DNA from: Flavobacterium ginsenosidimutans
GTDB taxonomy: Bacteria; Bacteroidota; Bacteroidia; Flavobacteriales; Flavobacteriaceae
DNA length: 64,000 nt
Assembly (NCBI RefSeq): GCF_003254625.1
Contig: NZ_QJRJ01000080.1
Coordinates: forward strand, 186,001-250,000
Direction: 5' to 3'
The translations under genes were made by a program, and so were the position numbers. The notes beneath the pieces are model-generated. The model searched no databases. It was not told where the DNA came from and was given only the letters and a program-made list of their open reading frames with translations. Positions 7,347 to 15,091 of the stretch are shown here, piece after piece (positions within the stretch are counted from its first letter, which is position 1; every line of letters starts with the position of its first letter).

Positions 7347-9019
7347 GTCTGCTAATGGTTCTCTTCTTCTTTTCTTGTAAAGAAAAAACAACTGTGTCTC
7401 CTAAAGTCAATCTTCGCTTAGATGAAGCTTATCAAATAAGAGATAAAGGCATTGCCGATTTTCAAAACAAAAACTACAACAACGCTTTTTACAATTTTAA
7501 TAAATCTAAAATACTTTCTGAAACTGTAAAAGACAGTTCCAATATTGTTTATAATTTAATTCAAATGGCTTCCATCCAACAAATAAATGGAGATTATTAC
7601 GGAAGCAAAGAAACCTTAACAGAAGCGTTGCCATTCGTTAAAAAGAAAGATGTTTTCACCGTTTCTATCAATAACTTTTTTGGAATTGCAGACAAAGAAC
7701 TTTCTCTTTATAATGATGCAATTTATTACTACAATGAAGCAATTAAAGATGCTGAGAATAATGTTTCTAAATTCTCCCCTTTAAATAATATCGCTGTTAT
7801 TTATATCGAACAGAAAAAGTACAAAGAAGCCATTCAAATTCTAGAATCAATTCTAAAAGAAAAACAAATTTCAAAACAAAGTAAAGCAAGGGTTTTAGAC
7901 AATCTTGGTTTTGCTTATTTTAGAATTGGCAATAACGAAAAGGGACTTGCATTAATGAATGAAGGTCTGAAAATTAGAACAGAGTCTCAAGATTTATATG
8001 CAACTATTGCCAGCAATCTTCATTTGGCTCAATTTTTCTCAAAAACTGATATTAAAAAATCAAATGAATATGCAGAAAAAGCGTATGAGATAGCTACAAA
8101 ACTTCATAGTATTGACGAACGTTTAAAAGCGTTATCATTCTTAATATCAAATGATTCTGATTCTCAAAATGCTTATGCCCAAAAATTCATTTTCTTAAAT
8201 GATAGCATTATTAAAATTCGCAACAATTTCAAAAACAAGTTTGCTAAGATTAAATATGATTCGAAAAAAGAAAAAGCCGAAAATGAAAAACTTCGTTTAG
8301 AAAAAGCCGAAAATTTAGTTGCTCTTAAAGAAGCTGAAAACGAAAAAATCATCTTTATTGCCGCTTTCACCATATTGCTGTTTTTATTGGCATATTTGAA
8401 AAAGCATTATGACAACAGAAACCGAATGGAGAAAATAAAAACAGCGTATGATACTGAAACCAGAATTGCAAAAGACATTCACGATGGTTTGGCAAACGAT
8501 GTATTTCACGCTATTACTTATACTCAAACCCAGCCTTTAACCAACGAGAATAACAAAGACAACTTATTGGAAAAATTGGATGATATTTATTCGCGAGTTC
8601 GAGGGATTTCTCGAGAAAATAATAATATCGATACTGGTGCAAATTATCCCAATAATTTAAAAGAAATGCTTTCAACTTATAATAGCAGTCAAACAAATGT
8701 TATTATTAATGGTATTGATAAAGTAAATTGGGATGCGGTTGAGGATTTAAAAAAGATTGCCATCCAAAGAGTTTTGCACGAATTAATGGTTAATATGAAA
8801 AAACACAGTGAAGCTGCTGTCGTATCAATAACATTTAATTCAAACTCCAATTCTTTATTTATTGACTACAGCGATATTGGTAAAGGTTGCGAAAAGTCAA
8901 AGATTATAAAAAATGGTTTGCAAAATATGGAAAACCGTATTTTGGCTATAAACGGAACTATTACTTTTGACACTGAACCAAATAAAGGTTTCAAAGTAAA
9001 AATAACAATGCCTAAATAA
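7325..9019 (+). CDS. Lipid-anchored TPR sensor histidine kinase (locus A)
   Basis: 564 residues. The signal peptide ends in a lipobox (FFFSC, Cys18), followed by TPR-like helical repeats over about 35-290, a charged coiled coil (KAENEKLRLEKAENL), a membrane segment at about 342-360, and a NarX/HisKA_3-type kinase core with His386 in IHDGLANDV. The HATPase domain has HELMVNMKKH and an atypical DIGKG in place of DNGxG. The predicted topology puts the TPR sensor in the periplasm and the kinase in the cytosol. The regulator gene starts six bases after the stop, so they form a two-component pair. It is related to the two kinases at 18762 and 20551, which are closer to each other than to this one. 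Confidence 0.88.
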   Translation: MLRSPFFCLLMVLFFFSCKEKTTVSPKVNLRLDEAYQIRDKGIADFQNKNYNNAFYNFNKSKILSETVKDSSNIVYNLIQMASIQQINGDYYGSKETLTEALPFVKKKDVFTVSINNFFGIADKELSLYNDAIYYYNEAIKDAENNVSKFSPLNNIAVIYIEQKKYKEAIQILESILKEKQISKQSKARVLDNLGFAYFRIGNNEKGLALMNEGLKIRTESQDLYATIASNLHLAQFFSKTDIKKSNEYAEKAYEIATKLHSIDERLKALSFLISNDSDSQNAYAQKFIFLNDSIIKIRNNFKNKFAKIKYDSKKEKAENEKLRLEKAENLVALKEAENEKIIFIAAFTILLFLLAYLKKHYDNRNRMEKIKTAYDTETRIAKDIHDGLANDVFHAITYTQTQPLTNENNKDNLLEKLDDIYSRVRGISRENNNIDTGANYPNNLKEMLSTYNSSQTNVIINGIDKVNWDAVEDLKKIAIQRVLHELMVNMKKHSEAAVVSITFNSNSNSLFIDYSDIGKGCEKSKIIKNGLQNMENRILAINGTITFDTEPNKGFKVKITMPK

Positions 9020-9025
9020 GAGCCT

Positions 9026-9694
9026 ATGTTTAAAAAAGTAATTATTGCCGAGGATTTTGAAGAATTCAATTTAGCCATAAAACAAACTTTGAATGATTTC
9101 GACATTGTCAATTTTCAGCACGCAAAATATTGTGACGATGCTTTTCTAAAAATAAGAAAAGCCATTCAGGATAATGAACCATATGATTTATTAATTAGTG
9201 ATCTTTCATTTAAACAAGACCATCGTGAAGTAAAAATTGGTAGCGGTGACGAGCTAATTGAGAAAGTTCGTGAACTGCAACCTAATATTAAAATCATTGC
9301 CTACTCTATTGAAGATAAAAATGTTCGCATAAAATCACTTTTCGAAAATTCTGAAATTAACGCCTTTGTGCTAAAAGGCCGAAATAGTATTGAAGATCTT
9401 AAAAAAGCGATTACCTTGATTTCGAATTCTGATCAAAAATTTATTTCACCCGAAGTTGCATCTGCGCTTCAGGAAAAAGGCAATTACGAAATTGACGATG
9501 TCGATATTAAAATTTTAAAGTATTTGTCTGCTGGAACTTCGCAAGATGAAATCATCGAGATTTTTAAAACTAGTGATATTAAACCGAACAGTAAAAGTGC
9601 AATGGAAAAAAGGTTATCAAAACTAAAAGACTTTTTCAAGGCAAATAATACCATTCATTTGGTTTCCATTACAAAAGATATGGGAATTATTTAA
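9026..9694 (+). CDS. NarL/LuxR-like response regulator (locus A)
   Basis: 222 residues: a receiver domain with AED at residues 8-10 and phospho-acceptor Asp59 (LLISDLSF), then a C-terminal helix-turn-helix region of the GerE/LuxR kind (about 155-205, DIKILKYLSAGTSQDEI). It is co-transcribed with the upstream TPR kinase. Locus B has no regulator of its own, so this protein may also serve those kinases. The phased GGA arrays ahead of both loci are plausible targets; this is inference. Confidence 0.88.
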   Translation: MFKKVIIAEDFEEFNLAIKQTLNDFDIVNFQHAKYCDDAFLKIRKAIQDNEPYDLLISDLSFKQDHREVKIGSGDELIEKVRELQPNIKIIAYSIEDKNVRIKSLFENSEINAFVLKGRNSIEDLKKAITLISNSDQKFISPEVASALQEKGNYEIDDVDIKILKYLSAGTSQDEIIEIFKTSDIKPNSKSAMEKRLSKLKDFFKANNTIHLVSITKDMGII

Positions 9695-9714
9695 ATTCTC
9701 ATCGCATCATTTTC

Positions 9715-9737
9715 AAGCTCCTTCGGGGGCTTTTTTT
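9715..9737 (+). terminator. Rho-independent terminator after the locus A regulator
   Basis: AAGCTCC-TTCG-GGGGCTT forms a 7-bp stem with a stable TTCG tetraloop and seven T. Confidence 0.9.
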
Positions 9738-9753
9738 ATTTCCGAAATTTAAA

Positions 9754-9813
9754 TTTTACGGATTACGGTTTTCCATAAAATACTGGTTTTGATTGGTTTT
9801 ACTTTTGGATTAT
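9754..9813 (+). promoter_or_regulatory. Promoter repeat, copy 1
   Basis: An approximately 50-base block containing CCATAAAATACTGGTTTTG and the -7 box TACTTTTG (9800-9807, exact TAnnTTTG). A nearly identical block lies at 13026-13078 ahead of the HsdR_N-type gene. The two operons are therefore expected to be co-regulated. Confidence 0.7.
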
Positions 9814-9846
9814 AAAACAATTTAATATTAATTAAAACCAAAAATT

Positions 9847-10077
9847 ATGGAATACAAAGTAGTGCCATTTGCAGCTTCAATCGATTTAAAGAAAAACACA
9901 TCTTCACAAATCGCAGAACAATTAGAAAGTGCTATTAAATATCACACAGAAAAAGACTGGAAATATGTAAGAGTTGAAAACATAACAACTTTTGTTAATG
10001 CCGAAATGGGATGTTTCGGATTCGGAGCAAGACCAGCTCAAACACTTTTCACTCATTTAATTGTTTTTCAAAAATAA
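9847..10077 (+). CDS. DUF4177-like small protein
   Basis: 76 residues, soluble, no signal peptide. It begins MEYKVVPF, has a middle helix (SSQIAEQLESAIKYH) and a KDWKYVRVE strand, a layout typical of the small DUF4177-type fold. A Gly/Phe-rich loop (GCFGFGARP) precedes the end. It is the first gene of a five-gene operon driven by the promoter repeat. The next ATG follows its stop codon directly, implying translational coupling. Biochemical role unknown. Confidence 0.65.
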   Translation: MEYKVVPFAASIDLKKNTSSQIAEQLESAIKYHTEKDWKYVRVENITTFVNAEMGCFGFGARPAQTLFTHLIVFQK

Positions 10078-10359
10078 ATGAAAATTTTCATTGTATTAAT
10101 TATTCGATTGTATTGGATTTTAATTCCTCAATCTAAAAGAAGAAAATGCATTTTTAAAAAATCCTGCTCAAATTATGTTTTTGAAATAACACAAAACGAA
10201 GGATTCATAAAGGGATTAAAAGCATTTCAATTTCGATATAAAAACTGTAGAGGAAATTTTTCAATTTTTAAAAATCCAATTAATAACGAAATCCGAATGA
10301 TTCTTCCTTCTCAACTAATAATTGACAAAGAGGAAATCGCTGATAGACTAATTAACTAA
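10078..10359 (+). CDS. YidD-like protein
   Basis: 93 residues. A hydrophobic N-terminus (IFIVLIIRLYWILI) precedes the signature CIFKKSCSNYVFE, a helix and a last Cys in KNCRGNF, as in the membrane protein insertion efficiency factor YidD (CxFxPSCSxYA...). The Pro of the usual PSCS is replaced by Lys. Canonical yidD usually sits with rnpA/yidC/rpmH, so this is probably a divergent paralogue adapted to this operon. It starts immediately at the previous stop. Confidence 0.65.
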   Translation: MKIFIVLIIRLYWILIPQSKRRKCIFKKSCSNYVFEITQNEGFIKGLKAFQFRYKNCRGNFSIFKNPINNEIRMILPSQLIIDKEEIADRLIN

Positions 10360-10369
10360 ACCCAAAACT

Positions 10370-10765
10370 ATGATAACACTAGAACTAAAAAGTCATTTTT
10401 TAAGATTATATCAAATGGCATTATCAGATGATCTATTTGATGTATTAGAGCTTCAAATGCTGTATCATTTTGCAGACGAGAGAGGAATTCCAAAAGAAGA
10501 ACTGGATAAACTTTTTCTAAATCCTGTCAATACAGAATTTATTGTTCCAGAAGCTTTAAATACAAAAATTGAATATCTGTATGATCTTACCAGAATTATC
10601 TGGGCCGATGGAAAAATTACTGATGATGAATTAAATATGCTGAGAAAGTATTGCAGGAAATTTGATTTCATCGAAGAAAATATCAATGATTTATCTGATT
10701 ATTTAATTGATTGTGTTCAGAAAAACATTGGAAAAGAAGAAATTATTAGTCAACTAAACGCTTAA
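10370..10765 (+). CDS. TerB-like helical protein
   Basis: 131 residues, all-helical and acidic. IIWADGKITDDELNMLRKY (about 80-98) matches the TerB-type core, in which an acidic helix-loop-helix (ADGxxxxxE) is repeated. The first half (ALSDDLFDVLELQML) looks like the matching first repeat. TerB-like domains are found in stress and envelope-linked systems, often with vWA proteins, and a vWA-like protein is encoded two genes downstream. The gene is three bases from the next ATG. Confidence 0.65.
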   Translation: MITLELKSHFLRLYQMALSDDLFDVLELQMLYHFADERGIPKEELDKLFLNPVNTEFIVPEALNTKIEYLYDLTRIIWADGKITDDELNMLRKYCRKFDFIEENINDLSDYLIDCVQKNIGKEEIISQLNA

Positions 10766-10768
10766 GAT

Positions 10769-12040
10769 ATGAAACCACTTTCACAATTATTTAGTTTAAA
10801 AAAATCTGAAGATCCTTCTTTTAAAGTTTTGGAAGAAAATGAAGAAGACAGAGAACAAATTAGAATTACGTATTATCAAAGCGGTTTTGCCGCATCGGTA
10901 AAAGCAACTGGAAAACCAATTGTTTTAAAAGCATGTCTTCAAAATTTGTACATGAGTTTTGAAGATCAATGCCGAAAACAAAAAATGGAGCAAGACAGAC
11001 TCAAACAGCCTTATCGCGAAGAACAGGAAAAAAACAGAACCGAACTTAAAAAATCTGAAACGGCTATTGGTATTTTTGAGAAAAAAGAACAAGATATCAA
11101 TGAGAATATTGATCAGATAAAAAACGAAATTATAGAAGTTAAACGCAATCCTGATAAATACGGAATTGAAGAAGGAAAAGGTCTAAAAGCCCAATTTTAT
11201 ATTGGTCTTATTCTTTTGCTTCCAATTACATTATATGTTTTGGTATTCTACATTTCCGCTTCTTATTCTGCTTTTTTTAAGGAATTTTCAAATGACAGTT
11301 TAACTGCGGCAATCTTCGATGCAGATGCTTTCACAAATGCATTTAAGGCAAGCTGGCTTGAAGGCGTTTTGGTTACGACTATTCCGTTTGTTTTTATGGG
11401 ATTGGGTTACGTGATTCACATGGTTCAAAAAGGAAAAGGAATCAAAAATATTTTTAGGCTCGCTGCGCTTTTTGCTATTACGTTTTTATTCGATTCTCTT
11501 TTGGCTTATATCATTGAGAAAAAAATATATGAGTTTAATAAAACAACAGAATCCTCTCCGTATAATTTAAATATTGCTTTGGGCGAACCAGAATTCTGGA
11601 TGATCATTTTTGCAGGTTTTGTAGTCTATATCATTTGGGGACTTGTATTTGATTTTGTAATGAAAGAATTTGAAAACATTGATAAGATCAGAGCTTTTAT
11701 AAGAGGAAAAAAAGAAAATTTACTCAACCTAGAAAAACTAAAAACGGATTATATAAACAAAATCAACGACTTCAAACAACAAACTGTTATTATTAATGGT
11801 AAAATCTCCGAATTGCAAGCCAAAATTGACGGTTTTGTTTTTCCTGTAAAAGAATATCTTCATTATCATCATCAATACAAAGAAGGCTGGTTTCAGGCAA
11901 TTGGTACCGAATTGGCTTTACCATATAAAGAAAAAGAAGAGCTTCTTCAAAGCTGTGAACTTTACTCTGAGGAACATCTTGGAAAATTAAATTTAGTTGA
12001 TCCTGACTTTCAACACTTGATATATTCTAAAATTAATTAA
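10769..12040 (+). CDS. Coiled-coil multi-pass membrane protein
   Basis: 423 residues. A long charged coiled coil (about 70-130) is followed by about four membrane segments (approximately 141-163, 195-218, 228-248, 275-296), then a second coiled coil (about 305-360) and a soluble tail. Both ends are predicted to be cytosolic. No MotA/ExbB or other named motif was recognised. It lies between the TerB-like and vWA-like genes with spacings of 3 and 1 bases, so it is probably the membrane anchor of that set. Confidence 0.7.
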   Translation: MKPLSQLFSLKKSEDPSFKVLEENEEDREQIRITYYQSGFAASVKATGKPIVLKACLQNLYMSFEDQCRKQKMEQDRLKQPYREEQEKNRTELKKSETAIGIFEKKEQDINENIDQIKNEIIEVKRNPDKYGIEEGKGLKAQFYIGLILLLPITLYVLVFYISASYSAFFKEFSNDSLTAAIFDADAFTNAFKASWLEGVLVTTIPFVFMGLGYVIHMVQKGKGIKNIFRLAALFAITFLFDSLLAYIIEKKIYEFNKTTESSPYNLNIALGEPEFWMIIFAGFVVYIIWGLVFDFVMKEFENIDKIRAFIRGKKENLLNLEKLKTDYINKINDFKQQTVIINGKISELQAKIDGFVFPVKEYLHYHHQYKEGWFQAIGTELALPYKEKEELLQSCELYSEEHLGKLNLVDPDFQHLIYSKIN

Positions 12041-12041
12041 G

Positions 12042-12941
12042 ATGAAAAACACTCTACTCAAAATTTCAACATCCTTATTATTGGTTTTATTTTTTTCATG
12101 CAAAGAAGAAACCAAAACTGAAAACAAGGAAACCTCAACTAAAAGTTCCATTTCAGAAAATTACAATATCAGTATTCTTGTTGATTTGTCAGATCGAATA
12201 AGTCTCAAAAAAAATCCGAATGCTACAATGGAAATATACCAAAGAGATTTAGGATATATCAAATCGGTTTCTGAAGCTTTTACGCAGCATTTAAAATCCA
12301 AAAGAATGAGACAGATTAATGATAAAATGCAGTTATTCTTTAATCCCGAACCTGAAAATTCTGAAATTAATTCTATTTCAAAAGATTTGAGAATTAATGT
12401 TACTAAAGATAATGCTTCAAAAAAATTCCTCAATTCCATTAATGATACTTATTCTTTAAAAACGGCAACTATTTATGAATCTGCAATTAAAGATGATAAA
12501 TACATTGGTTCAGATATTTGGAACTTTTTTGACAGTAAAGTACAAGATCAATGCATTGATAAGAATTTCAGAAACATCTTGGTTATTTTAACAGACGGGT
12601 ATATGTTTTATGAAGGAACTCAAATCAAAGACGGAAATTTATCCAGTTATTTAACACCTCAACTTATTAAACAAAATGGTTTAAATACAAACGATTGGGA
12701 GAAAAAATTTGAAAAAGAAAATTTTGGTTTCATTAAAACTGATACCGACTTATCCAATCTTGAAGTCTTAGTTTTAGGGATAAATCCAAGTAAAAATAAT
12801 CCTTTCGAAGAAAAAATTATAAAAGCTTACTGGACTAAATGGCTTTCTGAAATGAAGATAAAACATTTCGAAATCAAAAATGCCGACTTGCCTTCTAACA
12901 TGGATAAAATCATTAAAGATTTTATTTTAGAAAAAGAATAA
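12042..12941 (+). CDS. vWA-like lipoprotein
   Basis: 299 residues. Lipoprotein signal with FFSC (Cys20) and a charged linker. The body looks like a von Willebrand A fold: a first strand ISILVDLSDRI in the MIDAS position, a later strand NILVILTDGYMFY, and a LEVLVLGINPS strand. The DxSxS metal motif is degenerate (DLSDR), so metal binding is doubtful. Last gene of the operon, one base after the membrane protein stop. It may contact that protein from the periplasmic side. Confidence 0.65.
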   Translation: MKNTLLKISTSLLLVLFFSCKEETKTENKETSTKSSISENYNISILVDLSDRISLKKNPNATMEIYQRDLGYIKSVSEAFTQHLKSKRMRQINDKMQLFFNPEPENSEINSISKDLRINVTKDNASKKFLNSINDTYSLKTATIYESAIKDDKYIGSDIWNFFDSKVQDQCIDKNFRNILVILTDGYMFYEGTQIKDGNLSSYLTPQLIKQNGLNTNDWEKKFEKENFGFIKTDTDLSNLEVLVLGINPSKNNPFEEKIIKAYWTKWLSEMKIKHFEIKNADLPSNMDKIIKDFILEKE

Positions 12942-12962
12942 AACATCAAACCAATATGTTTT

Positions 12963-12990
12963 AAAGAGGAACTTCATTGTCCTCTTTTTT
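12963..12990 (+). terminator. Terminator after the vWA-like gene
   Basis: AAAGAGGA with TCCTCTTT (8 bp), nine-base loop, followed by T run. Confidence 0.8.
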
Positions 12991-13025
12991 CCGTTTAAAA
13001 AACTTCTTCTTTTAAAATTCTGTTT

Positions 13026-13078
13026 CATTACGGATTTCCATAAAATACTGATTTTGATTGGTTTTACTTTTGAATTAT
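13026..13078 (+). promoter_or_regulatory. Promoter repeat, copy 2
   Basis: Second copy of the block at 9754-9813, with the same CCATAAAATACTG...GATTGGTTTTACTTTTG sequence. The exact -7 box TACTTTTG is at 13065-13072, 25 bases before the ATG. Confidence 0.7.
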
Positions 13079-13097
13079 TAATTTAAATTCTAAACCT

Positions 13098-14165
13098 ATG
13101 GAAATGAATATTCAACTAAAATCGTTAGCAGATAAAATAAATCAGCTGAAAAGTAAAATTGAAACAGAAGAGTCTACTAAGCATGCTTTTGTATTACCTT
13201 TTATAAATATTTTGGGATACGATGCATTTAATCCGCTTGAAGTAGTTCCTGAATTTACCGCAGATCTTGGATTAAAAAAAGGCGAAAAAGTAGATTATGC
13301 TATTTTCCAAAATGGAGAACCTATAATAATTGTGGAATGCAAAAGCTGGAAAGAAAAACTTACGGTTCATAATTCCCAATTATTCCGTTACTTTCATGTT
13401 ACAAAAACCCGATTTGCTCTTTTAACAAACGGAATAAATTATCAATTCTTTACCGATTTAGATGATCAAAATAAAATGGATGAAAAGCCTTTTTTGGAAT
13501 TTGATATCTGTAATCTGAAAGAAAATACAATAAACGAAATTGCAAAATTCCACAAAGCAAATTTTGACGTTGACAATATTGTAAGCAATGCCAGTTCTTT
13601 AAAATATATTAAAGAAATAAAAAAACAGATAAGTACAGAACTAGAAAACCCATCTAATGAATTTACAAAACTTTTTGCCAACAAAGTTTACACTGGCAGG
13701 CTTACAGAAAAAGTTGTAGAAGAATTTAAAGATTTAGTTCAAAAATCGGTAAATCAATTCATTAATGACAAAATTAACGATCGTTTGAATGCCGCTTTAA
13801 GCAAAGAAACTATTAAGCAACAAGATGAAGAAATTATTTCTCTTGAAGATGACAATAAAGTCGTAACAACCGAAGAAGAATTAGATGGTTATCGTATTGT
13901 GGTTGCCATTTTACGCCGAAAATTGCCAATTAGCAGAATAGTATATCGCGATACACAGTCTTATTTCGGAATATTATTAGACGATAATAATCGTAAACCT
14001 CTATGCAGACTTCACTTAAATGGTGGAAAAAAATATATAAGTCTTTTCAATAATAACAAAAGCGAAGCTAAAATCGCAATATCTTCAATTGATGACATCT
14101 ATCAATACGAAAAAGAATTATTAGAAACTGCAGCTCTTTATGAAACAGAATTAAATCCCGTATAA
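13098..14165 (+). CDS. HsdR_N-type restriction endonuclease-fold protein (orphan)
   Basis: 355 residues. The N-terminal half resembles the type I restriction HsdR N-terminal nuclease family: KHAFVLPFINILGYD, Glu48, Asp66 in KVDYAIF, and the catalytic ECK at Glu80-Lys82, a PD-(D/E)xK arrangement, followed by QLFRYFHVTKTRFALLTNG. The C-terminal half (about 260-355) looks like a small separate domain. No helicase motor, methylase or specificity gene is nearby, so it is not a complete restriction system. It shares its promoter sequence with the YidD/TerB/vWA operon. The same class occurs as solitary genes in many Bacteroidota; its role is unknown. Confidence 0.8.
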   Translation: MEMNIQLKSLADKINQLKSKIETEESTKHAFVLPFINILGYDAFNPLEVVPEFTADLGLKKGEKVDYAIFQNGEPIIIVECKSWKEKLTVHNSQLFRYFHVTKTRFALLTNGINYQFFTDLDDQNKMDEKPFLEFDICNLKENTINEIAKFHKANFDVDNIVSNASSLKYIKEIKKQISTELENPSNEFTKLFANKVYTGRLTEKVVEEFKDLVQKSVNQFINDKINDRLNAALSKETIKQQDEEIISLEDDNKVVTTEEELDGYRIVVAILRRKLPISRIVYRDTQSYFGILLDDNNRKPLCRLHLNGGKKYISLFNNNKSEAKIAISSIDDIYQYEKELLETAALYETELNPV

Positions 14166-14247
14166 GTACTCACTTTGAAGAATTTAATTCTAATTAGATT
14201 TATCGCAACCAAATAAGCTTCTAACTCTAACTAAAACCACATCGCCT

Positions 14248-14661
14248 ATGCAAAAAAACTACTCTATTTTACTTTTAATATTCTTTTTATTTTCCTGTAA
14301 AAAAGCTAGCGCTCCGCCTCCATTACCGCAAGTAAATTCATTTTACAAACCCGTAATTCAGGCAGAAGATCGAAAAACTATTACGCCGGAAGAAGCCAAA
14401 ACATATCATGTTAATACGACTTACAAATATGAATATCGAACTGGACATCCCGGTAATTACGAATACAATTATGATGTAAAAGGAATAAACATCAAAGGCG
14501 ATTCGGTTTTTGGCAATATCAATACACAAGGAAAATATGGAGCTGGAATTTTAAAAACCGACAGCATTCCTGAACTAGAAATCAATACCGAATGGGTTTC
14601 GAATGGAAAACTAAAAGCTCTTGACAAAAATGGAAATGAATATCAGTTAATCGTTAAATAA
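14248..14661 (+). CDS. Small lipoprotein
   Basis: 137 residues. Signal peptide with lipobox LFSC (Cys17), a Pro-rich linker (SAPPPLPQVNS), then a beta-rich domain with KYEYRTGHPGNYEYNYDV and a probable strand repeat (IKGDSVFGNINTQGKYGAG). It lies 10 bases before the next small exported protein and is probably co-transcribed. No named family recognised. Confidence 0.65.
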   Translation: MQKNYSILLLIFFLFSCKKASAPPPLPQVNSFYKPVIQAEDRKTITPEEAKTYHVNTTYKYEYRTGHPGNYEYNYDVKGINIKGDSVFGNINTQGKYGAGILKTDSIPELEINTEWVSNGKLKALDKNGNEYQLIVK

Positions 14662-14670
14662 AATTTTTCC

Positions 14671-14880
14671 ATGAAATATATTTTACCTCTACTTTTTATC
14701 TTTTTAACTTCTTTCAGTCCGCCAGAAACAAATGTATATATCTGCGGGCCAAAAGGCGCAAAGAAATATCATTATAATGAAAACTGTCGCGGTTTAAGTT
14801 CCTGCAGTCACGGAGTTGTAAAAACATCTCTTAAAGAAGCTCAAAGTTATGGTTTAACACTTTGCGGATGGGAAGATTAA
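14671..14880 (+). CDS. Small exported Cys/His-rich protein
   Basis: 69 residues with a cleavable signal peptide (about 1-19). The mature part has CGPKGAKKYHYNENCRGL, then SSCSHG and a final LCGWE. The spacing of Cys and His (YHxxxxCxGLxxC) suggests a small metal-binding or disulfide fold seen in short periplasmic proteins. It follows the lipoprotein gene closely, downstream of the HsdR_N-type gene. Function unknown. Confidence 0.65.
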   Translation: MKYILPLLFIFLTSFSPPETNVYICGPKGAKKYHYNENCRGLSSCSHGVVKTSLKEAQSYGLTLCGWED

Positions 14881-14938
14881 ACATCTTCCCATTTTCATAT
14901 TTAATCATTTGATAATAATCACTTTACAATAATTTCAC

Positions 14939-14969
14939 ATTAGTTTGTTTAATTTGATATAAAACTAAT
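14939..14969. promoter_or_regulatory. Inverted repeat upstream of the beta-glucosidase gene
   Basis: ATTAGTTT (14939-14946) and AAACTAAT (14962-14969) form a perfect dyad around near-consensus -7 sequences. It could be a regulator operator for the glucosidase transcript. Confidence 0.35.
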
Positions 14970-14973
14970 CGTC

Positions 14974-15057
14974 ATGAAATTATTTAATCTAAATTTTCTA
15001 GTTTCTTTCAAAGAATGGCTTTTTCTAAGAGCTATGCAATCTTCTTTCCTACATTAA
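14974..15057 (+). CDS. Possible 27-residue leader ORF
   Basis: An ATG-to-TAA frame of 27 codons (MKLFNLNFLVSFKEWLF...) lies between the dyad and the beta-glucosidase gene. It has no clear ribosome-binding site and may be fortuitous, or a short leader peptide. Confidence 0.2.
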   Translation: MKLFNLNFLVSFKEWLFLRAMQSSFLH

Positions 15058-15091
15058 TAAATAGTTTAAAAATAAAGGAAAGTACGATTGA

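Noticed and set aside
10769..12040. Zorya- or MotA-like defence motor
   Set aside because: No MotA/ExbB motif or proton-channel pattern was seen; only coiled coils and membrane segments.
13098..14880. Type I restriction-modification system
   Set aside because: Only an HsdR_N-like domain is present; no HsdM, HsdS or helicase motor.
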